A stretch of DNA of 64,000 bases, taken from the NCBI RefSeq assembly GCF_014218275.1, contig NZ_AP023213.1, positions 1,156,001 through 1,220,000 of the forward strand. Reading direction: 5' to 3'. Made by a program: the position numbers and the translations under genes. This stretch comes from Citrifermentans bremense (GTDB taxonomy: Bacteria; Desulfobacterota; Desulfuromonadia; Geobacterales; Geobacteraceae). The notes beneath the pieces are model-generated. The model was not told the DNA's origin. It worked only from the letters and a program-made list of their open reading frames with translations, and did not search any database. Shown here piece after piece: positions 36,809 to 47,517 of this stretch (positions are counted from its first letter, which is position 1; each line of letters opens with the position of its first letter).

Positions 36809-37591
36809 CTACTTCACCTCCTTGGAAAGTCCCAGGTAGAACACCTGCGGCTTGGTGCCGTACTCCTCTTTGAGCACGTTGACCCGTTCGGTCATGATCA
36901 CCTTGGTGACAGGATCCTCCGGGTCCCTCAGGTTCCCGATGCGCCTGGCGCCGAAGGCGCAGCTATCAACGCAGGCGGTCTGCATCCCCTTGCTGATCCG
37001 GTGGTAGCAGAAGTTGCACTTGTCTGCCACGTGGTGGACCGGGTGAAAGAAGCGGACCCCGTAGGGACACCCCATGATGCAGTAGCCGCAGCCGATGCAC
37101 CACTTACGGTCAACGAGCACCACCCCGTCCTCGGTCTGGTAGGTCGCCCCCACAGGGCAGACCTGGACGCAGGGGGGATTGTCGCACTGGTTGCAGAGTT
37201 TGGGGACGAAGAAGGCCTTCTCGATATCCTCGTCGCGTACCTCCTCGAGTTTCCCGTGTCCGATCTCGATCCCCTTTTCGGGGAAGCCGTCGCGCGCCCC
37301 CTTTGGTGAGTCGATGTGGGTCTTGCCGTCGCTGGTGACCAGGTAGCGCTCCACCCAGGTGCGGGTCACGTTGGCGTCGTAGGGTATCTCGTTCTCCACC
37401 TTGCATCCCTTGACGCAGAAGCCGCAGCCGACGCATTTGCGGGTGTCGACCAGAAAGACCCAGCGCGCCCCTTTTTCATCCTTCTCGGCCAGAAGCCGCT
37501 TCGGGTCGAAGAGCTCCAGGGCCGAGAGCGGGAGCGCGAGCCCCCCGGCGACGAGCAACGTCTTCTTGCAGAAAGATCTCCTGTTCATCAT
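36809..37591 (-). CDS. Tat-exported four-cluster Fe-S subunit of a Cbc-like complex
   Basis: 260 aa. Twin-arginine signal (MMNRRSFCKKTLLVAGGLALP). Cysteine groups for four 4Fe-4S clusters, as in NrfC/PsrB: CVGCGFCVKGCK, CNQCDNPPCVQVCP, CIGCGYCIMGCP and CNFCYHRI...CVDSC. ATG at 37591 overlaps the upstream stop (ATGATGA); an in-frame start at 37627 lacks the Tat context. Transfers electrons between the NrfD subunit and the tetraheme cytochrome in the periplasm. Confidence 0.92.
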   Translation of the reverse strand: MMNRRSFCKKTLLVAGGLALPLSALELFDPKRLLAEKDEKGARWVFLVDTRKCVGCGFCVKGCKVENEIPYDANVTRTWVERYLVTSDGKTHIDSPKGARDGFPEKGIEIGHGKLEEVRDEDIEKAFFVPKLCNQCDNPPCVQVCPVGATYQTEDGVVLVDRKWCIGCGYCIMGCPYGVRFFHPVHHVADKCNFCYHRISKGMQTACVDSCAFGARRIGNLRDPEDPVTKVIMTERVNVLKEEYGTKPQVFYLGLSKEVK

Positions 37592-38064
37592 CTCTGGTGC
37601 CCCTCCTTCCTCGGGTCGTGCGGCCAATGACAGGTGACGCAGTCAAGGCCCACGTGGTGCGTCTTGGGATCGACCCCTTTCATCACCCCGCGGCTGCTGC
37701 TGGGATAGGGGAGGCGGGTGTGGCAGCGGGCGCAGAGCTCGCGGCTGCGGTCGATGTTGAGGGAGCGCGGGTCTTCCGGGTGGTTCAGCGCCGGGCCGTG
37801 GCAGTTCTCGCAGTTGATGTTGCGGTGCGGGGACTCTTTCATCTCGTCGTACTTGTCCCGGTGGCACTCCATGCAGTAGCCCGCGGTCCTGTACTTCACC
37901 TTCACCTCTTTCCACTGCTGCTCGTTTCCGGCGCGGTGCCAGCCGTACATGTAGCCGCGTGGCCCGATGCCGAAATCCGCCGGGACCAGGACCTTCCTGG
38001 CCACAAGCACCAGGGCCACTACCACCAGCACCACGTAGAGGGGGCGCCAAACATGATTATTCAC
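37588..38064 (-). CDS. Membrane-anchored tetraheme cytochrome c of a Cbc-like complex
   Basis: 158 aa. N-terminal membrane anchor (YVVLVVVALVLVA) then four CXXCH sites: CMECH, CENCH, CARCH and CVTCH. First gene of the operon with the Fe-S protein and NrfD subunit, overlapping the Fe-S start by 4 bp. Likely the periplasmic electron outlet (or inlet) of the complex. Confidence 0.9.
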   Translation of the reverse strand: MNNHVWRPLYVVLVVVALVLVARKVLVPADFGIGPRGYMYGWHRAGNEQQWKEVKVKYRTAGYCMECHRDKYDEMKESPHRNINCENCHGPALNHPEDPRSLNIDRSRELCARCHTRLPYPSSSRGVMKGVDPKTHHVGLDCVTCHWPHDPRKEGHQR

Positions 38065-38131
38065 AGCCGTTCCTCCATAAATTTGTCACGGGAGCCTTCC
38101 ATGCCATCTAGGCTTGCGAAAATTCTAAAGT

Positions 38132-38140
38132 AGTATAACA
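38132..38140 (-). promoter_or_regulatory. Extended -10 element for the Cbc-like operon
   Basis: Minus strand reads TGTTATACT (38140-38132), an extended -10 (TGN-TATACT), about 70 bp upstream of the cytochrome start. No good -35 at the right spacing. Confidence 0.45.
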
Positions 38141-38246
38141 CTGTTCTCAATGTCTCGTCGTTTTACTTCTAATGATAACTGTTGTCGGCGTTAAAACAAG
38201 TAACTTGAGGCATATTGTCTTACAGTATTGTTTTACCGAGCCCTTT

Positions 38247-38293
38247 AATATTAGAAATCTTTTTTTGACAAATCAGTTTGCAGGGAGTATGTT
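38247..38293 (+). promoter_or_regulatory. Promoter of the Ehr operon, matching the imcH promoter
   Basis: AATATTAGA, ATCT, T-tract, TTGACA (38265-38270), 17-bp spacer, TATGTT (38288-38293). The block 38247-38273 matches 30906-30933 at nearly every base. The leader to the first gene is about 180 nt. Confidence 0.65.
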
Positions 38294-38480
38294 GAGCCTT
38301 TCGTAGGCCCCTGGGGCCGCCATAGGCCGGTCCGCGCCGTGCCACCACCGCTGTCACGCAGTAACTTTTTCGCTCCCCTTTCCGGACCGGGCACGCCTGG
38401 TCGCGGGAGAGGTTGAAACTTGATGAGAGAATCCCGCTCCCCATGGAGCGGCGTGACGATCCGTTTCGAAAGGATTGGCT

Positions 38481-40460
38481 ATGTTTTTTGACATGTTGCG
38501 GGACCCCGCCGTCTTGGTCCTCTGCGCCATAACTCTTGCCGGCTGCTCCGGATTTCCAGGGCTTTTGCTAAGGCACGGCCCGCTAGGACAGCGAGTAGCC
38601 TCGGCAGCCGCGCTGCTCTCCTCGCTCATTGCGTTACCGTCGCTCATCTATCTGCTCTTCTGGCGACAAACATCCAGCTTCACCCTCGACTGGAACCTCC
38701 CTTTCGGCCCCTGCGAAATCGCTCTAGACCCTCTCTCTGCATTCTTCCTGATCCCCATCTTCCTTGTCTTCCCGGCAGGCTCACTCTACGCCCTGGGTTA
38801 CTGGCCCGCAGTCTCCCGTAGCACCTCGGAAAGGAGTGTCACCTTCTTCTACGGCCTTCTTGCCTGCGCCATGGCGCTGGTGGTGGTGGCCAGAAACGGC
38901 GCACTGTTCATGATCGCCTGGGAGGTGATGGCGCTTTCCGGCTACTTCCTGCTGGTGGCCGAGCACGCCGAGGAAGAGGTGAGGGGGGCGGGGACGGTGT
39001 ACCTGGTGGCAAGCCACCTGGGGGCTGCAGCCCTGATGGTTCTCTTCTCGACGCTGCTTCTTTCCACCGGCGCCTTTCAGTTCCCGGCTGCCTGCTCGCT
39101 GCAGCTCTCTGCCGGGCTTTCCGCCCTCGTGTTTTGCGCCGCCCTGGCCGGCTTCGGTTCCAAGGCGGGTCTCATGCCTTTGCACATCTGGCTCCCCTCC
39201 GCCCACGCCAACGCCCCGAGCCACGTATCCGCGATTCTCTCCGGTGTGATGCTGAAGGTCGGCATCTACGGCATTTTGCGGGTCATCTCCTTTTTCCCCC
39301 ATCCCCCCCTCTGGTGGGGCGCGCTTCTCACCGCTGCCGGCCTCACCTCGGCCCTCATGGGTATCTGCATCGCCTCGGCGCAAAAGGACATCAAGCGCCT
39401 TTTGGCCTACAGCAGCATTGAGAACCTCGGCATCATCTGCACCGGCATCGGCGTCTACCTACTCGCCGCGGCAAGCGGCAACCGGCTGCTTGCCTACCTG
39501 GGGCTCGCCGCCGCTCTCTTTCACGTCTTGAACCACGCCATCTTCAAGCCGCTGCTCTTCTTCTCGGCCGGGAGCGTGATCCATGCCGCCGGCACCCGCG
39601 AGCTCGACCGCATGGGGGGGCTCGCCAAGCGCATGCCGAAGACCGCTTTCCTCTCGCTTTGCGGGGCTGTCGCCATCTGCGGTCTACCCCCATTCAACGG
39701 CTTTGCCAGCGAAATGCTCTTGTACCTAGGCTTCTTCGGAGAGGCGCAGGCAGGGGCGCCTTACCTCGCCCTGGGCGCGCCGGTGCTGGCGCTCGTCGGC
39801 GGGGTCGCCGTGATCAGCTTCGTGAAGCTCTACGGCATCGCCTTTTTGGGAGCACCGCGCACCGAAGGCTCCGCCCAAAGCCACGAGGCACCCTTCAGCA
39901 TGCTGGCCCCTATGGGGCTCTTGGCTCTGCTCGCTATGCTCGGCGGGCTCTTCCCGCAGCTGTTCCTGGCACTGGTAAACCCGGCGCTTGCGGCACTGGC
40001 CGGGCCGGGCGCCGACGCCGTGGCGCTGCCAATCGCGCCGGTCTGGTTCGCGGTCGCCGGAGGGTGCCTGCTCCTTTTGTCCGTGGCGCTGTTTCTCTTC
40101 CTCAAGGGGAGGTCGAAGGCGGTTTCCGCAGCCACCGGACCGACCTGGGGGTGCGGCTATCTCCGTCCTGCTGCCAGCATTCAGTACACCGGGAGTTCCT
40201 TCGGCGCCCTGTTCGGCTCCCTTGCAGCGCCGGTGATCCGCACGCGCATCTGGGCGGGAAAGGTGACCGGCGTGGCCCCGGCCGCAACGAAACTCAGCTA
40301 CACCCCGGAGGAGACCGTGCTGCAGCGGATCTTGCTGCCGGCCATAAGCATCATAGGCGTAGGTTTTGCCTTCGTGCGGCGCCTGCAGCATGGCGAGGTG
40401 CACGTCTACATCCTCTACATCTTCGCCACGCTGTTGCTGCTGATGTTGTGGGTGCATTAG
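38481..40460 (+). CDS. HyfB-like antiporter subunit of an Ehr complex
   Basis: 659 aa, about 16 membrane helices. Motifs as in the paralog at 33484: KAGLMPLHIWLPSAHANAPSH, DIKRLLAYSSIENLGII, LNHAIFKPLLFFSAGSV and the tail GPTWGCGYLRPAASIQYT. ATG at 38481 follows AAGGA; an upstream TTG at 38475 is unlikely. First gene of the six-gene operon whose order (HyfB, HyfC, HyfE, HyfF, large subunit, small subunit) matches hydrogenase-4 and Ehr complexes. Pumps H+ or Na+ across the inner membrane. Confidence 0.88.
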   Translation: MFFDMLRDPAVLVLCAITLAGCSGFPGLLLRHGPLGQRVASAAALLSSLIALPSLIYLLFWRQTSSFTLDWNLPFGPCEIALDPLSAFFLIPIFLVFPAGSLYALGYWPAVSRSTSERSVTFFYGLLACAMALVVVARNGALFMIAWEVMALSGYFLLVAEHAEEEVRGAGTVYLVASHLGAAALMVLFSTLLLSTGAFQFPAACSLQLSAGLSALVFCAALAGFGSKAGLMPLHIWLPSAHANAPSHVSAILSGVMLKVGIYGILRVISFFPHPPLWWGALLTAAGLTSALMGICIASAQKDIKRLLAYSSIENLGIICTGIGVYLLAAASGNRLLAYLGLAAALFHVLNHAIFKPLLFFSAGSVIHAAGTRELDRMGGLAKRMPKTAFLSLCGAVAICGLPPFNGFASEMLLYLGFFGEAQAGAPYLALGAPVLALVGGVAVISFVKLYGIAFLGAPRTEGSAQSHEAPFSMLAPMGLLALLAMLGGLFPQLFLALVNPALAALAGPGADAVALPIAPVWFAVAGGCLLLLSVALFLFLKGRSKAVSAATGPTWGCGYLRPAASIQYTGSSFGALFGSLAAPVIRTRIWAGKVTGVAPAATKLSYTPEETVLQRILLPAISIIGVGFAFVRRLQHGEVHVYILYIFATLLLLMLWVH

Positions 40461-40469
40461 GATAAAAAT

Positions 40470-40560
40470 TCCCTCTCCCTGGAGGGGGGAGGCCAGGAGG
40501 GGGTTGCTGTGTTCCGGCTTGCGCCCCCTCTCTAACCCTCACCTCCGGGGGAGGGGACGA
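40470..40560. repeat. G/C-rich intergenic repeat, copy E
   Basis: CCCTCTCCCTGGAGGGGGGAGG, then CCCCCTCTCTAACCCTCACC and GGGGGAGGGG. It interrupts the Ehr operon between its first two genes, so it must be read through if the operon is one transcript. Confidence 0.6.
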
Positions 40561-40595
40561 TAGCAGTGCAATTGATTAGGTTCAGGAGACTCGAC

Positions 40596-41504
40596 ATGAT
40601 CGACACGCTCTTACATGTGGTGCTGGTCTTAGCCATGCCCCCGCTGCTCTTGGGGGTGATCGGCAAGACCAAGGCGGCCTTCGCCGGCCGGGTGGGGGCG
40701 CCGTTTCTGCAGCCCTACTACGACCTGTCGCGGCTGATGCGCAAGGGGGTGGTCATCTCCGACACGACCACCTGGATCTTCCGTGCCGGCCCCGCGGTCA
40801 CCCTGGCGGCCACGCTCTTCGCGGCGCTCCTGGTGCCGCTCGGCAAGCACGCCGCACCGGTCTCCTTCGAGGGGGACATGATCCTCTTCGCCTATCTCTT
40901 CGCCCTGGGGCGCTTCTTTACCACGGTCGCCGCCCTCGATACCGGCTCCAGCTTCGAGGGTATGGGGGCGGCCCGCGAGGTCACCTTCTCCTGCCTCGCC
41001 GAGCCGGCCCTCTTCTTCGCCCTGATCACACTGACCAGGCTCTCCGGGACCATGAGCCTGACGCCTATGCTGAACCACGTCACCTCCCCGGTGTGGCTTG
41101 CCGCCGGCGCCTCGCTGATACTGCTTCTGGCCGGGCTCTTCGTGGTCCTTTTGGCGGAGAACTGCCGCATCCCGTTCGACGACCCCAACACGCACCTTGA
41201 GCTAACCATGATCCACGAGGTGATGGTGCTCGACCACAGCGGCCCCTATTTCGGCTGCATCCTCTACGGCGCGGCGCTGAAGCTCTACCTTCTGGGCGCG
41301 CTCTTTGTGAACATCGCCGTCCCATTCGCCTCGGGAAACACCCTTGTCGACTGGGCCCTCTTCGCGCTCTCCATGCTGGTACTGGCCGTCGCCATCGGCG
41401 TGGTGGAATCGGTGATGGCGCGCCTGAGGCTGATCCGCGTGCCGCAGCTTCTGGTGGCGGCGATGATACTGACCGCCTTTTCCCTGGTACTGGTAGTGAG
41501 GTGA
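40596..41504 (+). CDS. HyfC/NuoH-like membrane subunit of the Ehr complex
   Basis: 302 aa, about eight membrane helices. NuoH/HyfC signature: KAAFAGRVGAPFLQPYYDLSRLMRKG and ENCRIPFDDPNTHLELTMIHE. ATG at 40596 follows CAGGAG; an in-frame upstream start at 40566 adds ten residues without a ribosome site. Forms the quinone/hydrogenase-module docking subunit. HyfE-like gene starts 4 bp later. Confidence 0.92.
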   Translation: MIDTLLHVVLVLAMPPLLLGVIGKTKAAFAGRVGAPFLQPYYDLSRLMRKGVVISDTTTWIFRAGPAVTLAATLFAALLVPLGKHAAPVSFEGDMILFAYLFALGRFFTTVAALDTGSSFEGMGAAREVTFSCLAEPALFFALITLTRLSGTMSLTPMLNHVTSPVWLAAGASLILLLAGLFVVLLAENCRIPFDDPNTHLELTMIHEVMVLDHSGPYFGCILYGAALKLYLLGALFVNIAVPFASGNTLVDWALFALSMLVLAVAIGVVESVMARLRLIRVPQLLVAAMILTAFSLVLVVR

Positions 41505-41508
41505 CGAG

Positions 41509-42150
41509 ATGAACTCCCTGGCCGACCAATTCCTGGTGCTCTGCCTGCTTTTGAACTTCGCGGTCCTTGGGACCAGCAGGCTCAACTTCTCCGTGCGCGC
41601 GGTGGCGCTGCAGGGGGTGCTTTTGGGCGTTCTCCCGGCGCTGGTGCACCCGATCTCCTGGCATCTTGCCTTCATCGTGGTGAGCATCGTGCTGGTGAAG
41701 GGGGCGCTGATCCCGTTCCTGATCATCCGGGCCATCAAGAGGGCCGAGATCGAGCGGGAGTTCCAGCCCTTCATCGGCTACATCCCCTCGCTGGTTTTGG
41801 GGGCGCTTTTCACCACGCTCGCCTTCATCTTCGCGGCGAAGCTGCCGCTTGCTCCCGAGCACTCGGGGCTCCTGGTGGTCCCGGCGTCGCTTGCGACCCT
41901 CATGTGCGGGTTCCTGGTCCTCATGGGAAGGCGCAAGGCGATCTCGCAGGTCTTGGGGTACCTCCTCATGGAAAACGGGATCTTCCTGTTCGGCCTCCTT
42001 CTGGCCGACGCCATGCCGGTCATGGTCGAGGCGGGGGCGCTTTTGGACCTCCTGGTCGGCATCTTCGTCATGGGGATCGTCATCAATCACATAAGCCGCG
42101 AGTTCTCGAGCATCGACACCTCGAGGCTCAGCGCGCTCAGGGAGGAATAA
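41509..42150 (+). CDS. HyfE-like membrane subunit of the Ehr complex
   Basis: 213 aa, six to seven membrane helices. HyfE family: QFLVLCLLLNFAVLGTSR, then GYLLMENGIFLFG and DLLVGIFVMGIVINHI, similar to a fused NuoJ/NuoK-like unit. Sits 4 bp after the HyfC-like gene and 4 bp before the HyfF-like gene, tightly packed operon. Confidence 0.88.
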   Translation: MNSLADQFLVLCLLLNFAVLGTSRLNFSVRAVALQGVLLGVLPALVHPISWHLAFIVVSIVLVKGALIPFLIIRAIKRAEIEREFQPFIGYIPSLVLGALFTTLAFIFAAKLPLAPEHSGLLVVPASLATLMCGFLVLMGRRKAISQVLGYLLMENGIFLFGLLLADAMPVMVEAGALLDLLVGIFVMGIVINHISREFSSIDTSRLSALREE

Positions 42151-42154
42151 CGAC

Positions 42155-43584
<1,430 letters not shown>

Positions 43585-43588
<4 letters not shown>

Positions 43589-45096
43589 CGCCGGGTCTGC
43601 TCTTCACTCAAAACGGGAGCGCGGTCAACCGCAACGAGATACCTGAGCATTCGGGCGAGCGCTTCCTGGAGACGCTCGTTTCAGCCATCCAAGGGGGATG
43701 GCGGGTGGTTTCCTACTTCGGAGCTCCTGAGGCCCACTTGGTGAGGCTTTACTGCATCCTCTCCTTCAAAAGCCACGCGGCGCTTGGCATCATGAGCACC
43801 GCCGTCAGCGGCAAGAGCTTCCCCTCGCTGGTCGCGGAAGCCCCACAGCTGCACCTGTTCGAGCGCGAGATCGCCGAGCAGTTCGGCATCTCGTTCGAGG
43901 GGCACCCCTGGCTGAAGCCGGTCCGGTTTGCGGCGCCTCTCGCCTCGACCTCCGCGGTTCCCCCGAGGGCCCCCGAGAAGGTCGGGGTGATGGATTTCTA
44001 CCGCGTGGCGGGCGACGAGGTGCACGAGGTGGCTGTCGGGCCTGTGCATGCGGGGATCATCGAGCCGGGGCATTTCCGCTTCCAGTGCTTCGGCGAGGAG
44101 GTGCTGCACCTGGAGATCTCGCTCGGCTACCAGCATCGCGGCGTCGAGCGCATGGTGCTCGGGCGACCTGGGCTGCGCACCCTGAAGTGCATGGAGACCG
44201 TAGCCGGGGACACCACCATCGGCCACGGCACCGCCTATGCCATGGCGATGGAAGCGCTTTGCGGGGTGCGGGTCCCGGCCAAGGCCGAGGCGATCCGCGG
44301 CATCGCGCTCGAGCTGGAGCGCCTGGCGAACCACACCGGGGACCTGGGCGCCATAGCCGGCGACGTCGGCTACCTTCCCACCGCTTCGTTCTGCGGCAGG
44401 ATCCGCGGCGACTTCCTGAACATGAGCGCCGAGCTCTGCGGCAGCCGCTTCGGGCGCGGGCTTGTGACCCCGGGCGGGGTCCAGTTCGACGTGGGGAGGG
44501 AACTGGCCGAGAAGCTGAGAAAGAGGATCGACGTGGCGCGCCGTGAGGTGACGAACGCCGTTGACCTCCTCTGGGACAGTCCCTCGGTGATGGGGAGGCT
44601 GGAGGGGACCGGGGTGGTGAGCGAGAAGGACGCGCTGGATCTGGGGCTGGTAGGACCTGCGGCCAGGGCCAGCGGACTTAACCGCGACATCCGCCGGGAC
44701 CACCCCTTCGGCATCTACAACGTGGCTCAGCTCCCGGTGGAAACAGCGAAGGGGGGGGACGTCTATGCCCGCACCCTGGTGCGCTGGCTGGAGATAGAGA
44801 AGTCGCTCCACTTCATAGAGGAGCAGCTGGCTCAGCTTCCCGGAGGTAGCATCGCCTCGCCCGCGGCGCAGGTCGGGGGAGACCAGATGGCGCTCTCCCT
44901 GGTCGAGGGGTGGCGCGGCGAGGTCTGCCATGTCGCGCTTACCGACGGGCGCGGGGAGTTGGAGCGCTACAAGATCACCGACCCCTCCTTCCACAACTGG
45001 AGCGGACTCGCCATGGCGCTGCGCGGGGGGCAGATATCCGACTTCCCGCTCTGCAACAAGAGCTTCAACCTCTCCTACTGCGGGTTCGACCTTTAG
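43585..45096 (+). CDS. Large (NuoC/NuoD, HyfG-like) subunit of the Ehr complex, nickel ligands lost
   Basis: 503 aa. Residues ~1-115 are NuoC-like (LFEREIAEQFGISFEGHPWLKPVRF). Residues ~150-503 are NuoD/hydrogenase large-subunit-like (GPVHAGIIEPGHFRF, EISLGYQHRGVERM). Group 4 hydrogenases carry two CXXC pairs for nickel. Here the N-terminal site reads KCMETVAGDTTIGHG (no CXXC) and the C-terminus reads CNKSFNLSYCGFDL (no DPCXXC). So the nickel-iron site is absent, as in Ehr complexes and complex I, and the protein should not make or use H2. No maturation peptide or hyp genes nearby. Confidence 0.9.
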
Positions 45097-45156
45097 CACC
45101 TCTGCCGCGCCGCGTGCATGCGGCGCGGCAGTTCGAGATCAAACAGGAGTTGCATC

Positions 45157-45915
45157 ATGTTCAAGGCCATCATCGCACGCTGCAAGCAGGGGCACCGCAC
45201 CATGGCTTACCCCAGGGAGCCTCTCTCCCTGCCGGAGCGCTTCCGCGGTTACCCGGAGCTAAAGGGCGGGCTCTGCCCGGACGAGTGCCGGATCTGCGCC
45301 GACGCCTGCCCGGTCGGGGCGCTCAGCTGCCAGCCCGAGCTTTCGCTTGATCTCGGCAAATGCCTCTTCTGCCCCGAGTGCGCAAATGCCTGCCCCCACG
45401 GCGCCATCAGCCACACAGCCGACGCGATGTTGGCCGCGAACAACCGGGAGGATCTGGTAATCAGGCCCGGGGACGAGCACCGGCTGGCACAGGCGCTTGA
45501 GGCGAAGATGCTGTCGCTTTTCGGCCGGTCGCTCAAGTTCCGCTCGGTGGTAGCCGGCGGCTGCAACGCCTGTGAGGCCGACACCAACGTCCTCTCCACC
45601 ATCGGCTGGGACATCGGGCGCTTCGGCATCCAGTTCGTCGCCTCACCGAGGCACGCAGACGGTCTCTGGGTCACCGGACCCGTAACCGAGCACATGCGGG
45701 AGGCGCTCCTCATGACCTACGAGGCGATCCCGGCGCCGAAGATTGTGGTCGCCTGCGGGGCCTGCGCCATCGGCGGCGGTCCCTTCCGCGGCTCGCCTGA
45801 GGCCCACGACGGCGTCGAGGGGATACTGCCGGTCGATCTCTTCATCCCGGGGTGTCCGCCGCACCCGGTCACCATCCTTGACGGTCTGCTGAGGCTCCTG
45901 GACCGGATGCCCTAG
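45157..45915 (+). CDS. Small subunit of the Ehr complex: ferredoxin plus NuoB-like domain
   Basis: 252 aa. N-terminal two-cluster ferredoxin (CPDECRICADACPVG and CLFCPECANACPHG), then a NuoB/HyfI-like domain with the cluster ligands GGCNACEAD, VACGACAIGGG and PGCPPHP. It merges the roles of HyfH/NuoI and HyfI/NuoB in one protein. ATG at 45157 is 7 nt after GGAG. Last gene of the operon. Receives electrons from an unknown donor, perhaps ferredoxin, at the cytoplasmic side. Confidence 0.92.
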   Translation: MFKAIIARCKQGHRTMAYPREPLSLPERFRGYPELKGGLCPDECRICADACPVGALSCQPELSLDLGKCLFCPECANACPHGAISHTADAMLAANNREDLVIRPGDEHRLAQALEAKMLSLFGRSLKFRSVVAGGCNACEADTNVLSTIGWDIGRFGIQFVASPRHADGLWVTGPVTEHMREALLMTYEAIPAPKIVVACGACAIGGGPFRGSPEAHDGVEGILPVDLFIPGCPPHPVTILDGLLRLLDRMP

Positions 45916-46058
45916 CCCTAAGCGACAAAACTGCAGCCGCGGCGCGCTGCGTACCGGAAGCTGGAAAGGGGAGGGCGACAAACGCCTGGAAGCTTGTGGA
46001 ACCGCATGCTTTGAGGTAGTATCCGAATTTCCGATGTCATCACCCAAGGAGGGCCGTC

Positions 46059-46838
46059 ATGACAACTCCAGGCGCCATTGTCGCCGGCGCGCGTCGCTTG
46101 GCAAAAACTGAACTTCGCTCCACAAGATTAACCTCGGCCGCCTGCCGGCTGCTCCTTCTCGCGAGCATCCTGCTTTTGGCCGGCTGCGGCGACATCGTGT
46201 GGTTTCCCCCCTACGTCCGTCTCGGCACCACCCCGGACCAGTTCACCTTCGCCCCCAAGACCGGCACCGACAAGGGGGTTCCCGTCACCTCAGAGGAGAT
46301 AACCGTCTCCGGTCTCACCGCGGATTCTAGTCCCATCTCCGTCACCGGTTCCAGCGGGAGCGATAGCAAGTACTCCATAAACGGCGGCGCCGCCACCAGT
46401 GCACCCGGAACGGTAAAAAACAACGACAAGGTGAAGGTAAGTCATACGTCGGCCGCTACTTTGGGAACGACTACCAAAACCACTCTGACTATAGGGAATG
46501 TCAGTGCCGATTTCGTCAGCACGACTAAGAACATAGAATTTAGCGCACCAGTGGAGGCAGGATTCTATTATCGCGCTCAAGGAACTTTTACATCCGAGGA
46601 TACTGTCCCAGTGGTGCACACCATCAGCATCAAGGATACTGCCAACAATGGCGCCCAGTATGCCATCAGCGATACAGATACCGTCCCCATCGACTCCGAA
46701 TTTAGCAACTTGTCCCGGACTGTGCTCCTTAACAACCGGCGCATTTTCGTCAGAAATCTCATAGACAGCGTTAAGAACGGGGCCATTACAACGCTGACCA
46801 TAGACGGGGTCGATATTAAGGTGAATCTAACGCCTTAA
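46059..46838 (+). CDS. Hypothetical lipoprotein
   Basis: 259 aa. Basic N-terminus, hydrophobic stretch and lipobox LLLAGC (cysteine about residue 43), then a Thr/Ser/Gly-rich region that looks like beta-sandwich repeats (FTFAPKTGTDKGVPVTSEEITVSG resembles exported Ig-like modules). From about 46440 the DNA is noticeably less G/C-rich than neighbours. ATG at 46059 follows AAGGAGGG. No family recognised. Confidence 0.7.
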   Translation: MTTPGAIVAGARRLAKTELRSTRLTSAACRLLLLASILLLAGCGDIVWFPPYVRLGTTPDQFTFAPKTGTDKGVPVTSEEITVSGLTADSSPISVTGSSGSDSKYSINGGAATSAPGTVKNNDKVKVSHTSAATLGTTTKTTLTIGNVSADFVSTTKNIEFSAPVEAGFYYRAQGTFTSEDTVPVVHTISIKDTANNGAQYAISDTDTVPIDSEFSNLSRTVLLNNRRIFVRNLIDSVKNGAITTLTIDGVDIKVNLTP

Positions 46839-47042
46839 TAGAGGGGGAGTTCGCCAACCCCTGACTTGGCCTTATGGCTGACCGTGCGGAGAAAGCGTCG
46901 AGCATGTGGTTGCAAAATGGCGCCGCGAAAAATAACGGAAAATAAATAGCTTGCTTTGGCGATATGAACTCTGCTAAGGTGTCGAAGGTTCCGGATGACC
47001 GGAGCAAAACTAAGTAGAAAGACATGGAGAAGGTAAAAGTAA

Positions 47043-47243
47043 ATGGCAAATGGTACTGTAAAATGGTTTAACGACAGCAAGGGGTTTGGTTTCATCGAGC
47101 AGGACAATGGCGACGACGTGTTCGTCCATTTCTCTGCCATCACCGGCGACGGGTTCAAATCCCTTGCTGAAGGCGATAGCGTCACCTTCGACGTGGTAAA
47201 AGGACCGAAAGGGCTTCAGGCCGCCAACGTCGCAAGGCAGTAA
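47043..47243 (+). CDS. Cold-shock domain protein (CspA family)
   Basis: 66 aa. RNA-binding motifs [18 protein letters not shown] (RNP1) and DVFVHFSAI (RNP2). A G/C-rich hairpin TCCGG/CCGGA (46990-47003) lies in the leader, and ATG at 47043 follows GGAGAAGG. Own terminator follows. Probably an RNA chaperone; cold inducibility cannot be judged from sequence. Confidence 0.96.
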   Translation: MANGTVKWFNDSKGFGFIEQDNGDDVFVHFSAITGDGFKSLAEGDSVTFDVVKGPKGLQAANVARQ

Positions 47244-47271
47244 TCAAGTTCAGTTTCAGCGCTGATATGAG

Positions 47272-47301
47272 TCCCCGGAGATGATCCGGGGATTTTTTTT
47301 T
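47272..47301 (+). terminator. Rho-independent terminator after csp
   Basis: TCCCCGG / CCGGGGA stem, AGATGAT loop, then nine T. Confidence 0.93.
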
Positions 47302-47452
47302 GTCTGAAATCAGCCGCACTCTCCTCTTTGCGCAGCTTTTACAGCTCGTTCCACTCGCTGCCTACGCCCCGCCCCATTTCGCTACGCTACAGATGGTGAT
47401 CACCGTCCTTCCTGCTGCGCATATTGTTAACGCCCTGTCCCCCCAGGCTTCA

Positions 47453-47480
47453 TTGACAATAATTTCCCCTGTGCTATTCA
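47453..47480 (+). promoter_or_regulatory. Promoter of the 41-aa membrane peptide gene
   Basis: TTGACA (47453-47458), 16-bp spacer, TATTCA (47475-47480), 38 bp before the ATG. Confidence 0.6.
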
Positions 47481-47517
47481 TTATTGGTCAAATTTAATCA
47501 AAAGCTGGAGGTGCCAC

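Larger units (their letters stand above)
38065..38480. other. Divergent regulatory region between Cbc-like and Ehr operons
   Basis: 416 bp, AT-rich in its middle. Holds the minus-strand extended -10 at 38132-38140 and the plus-strand promoter at 38247-38293. Words TATTGTCT (38213-38220) and TATTGTC (30860-30866 before imcH) recur. No gene seen. Confidence 0.6.

Noticed and set aside
47300-47497. 65-aa hydrophobic open frame after the cold-shock gene
   Set aside because: It begins within the csp terminator T-tract, has no ribosome site and overlaps the promoter at 47453.
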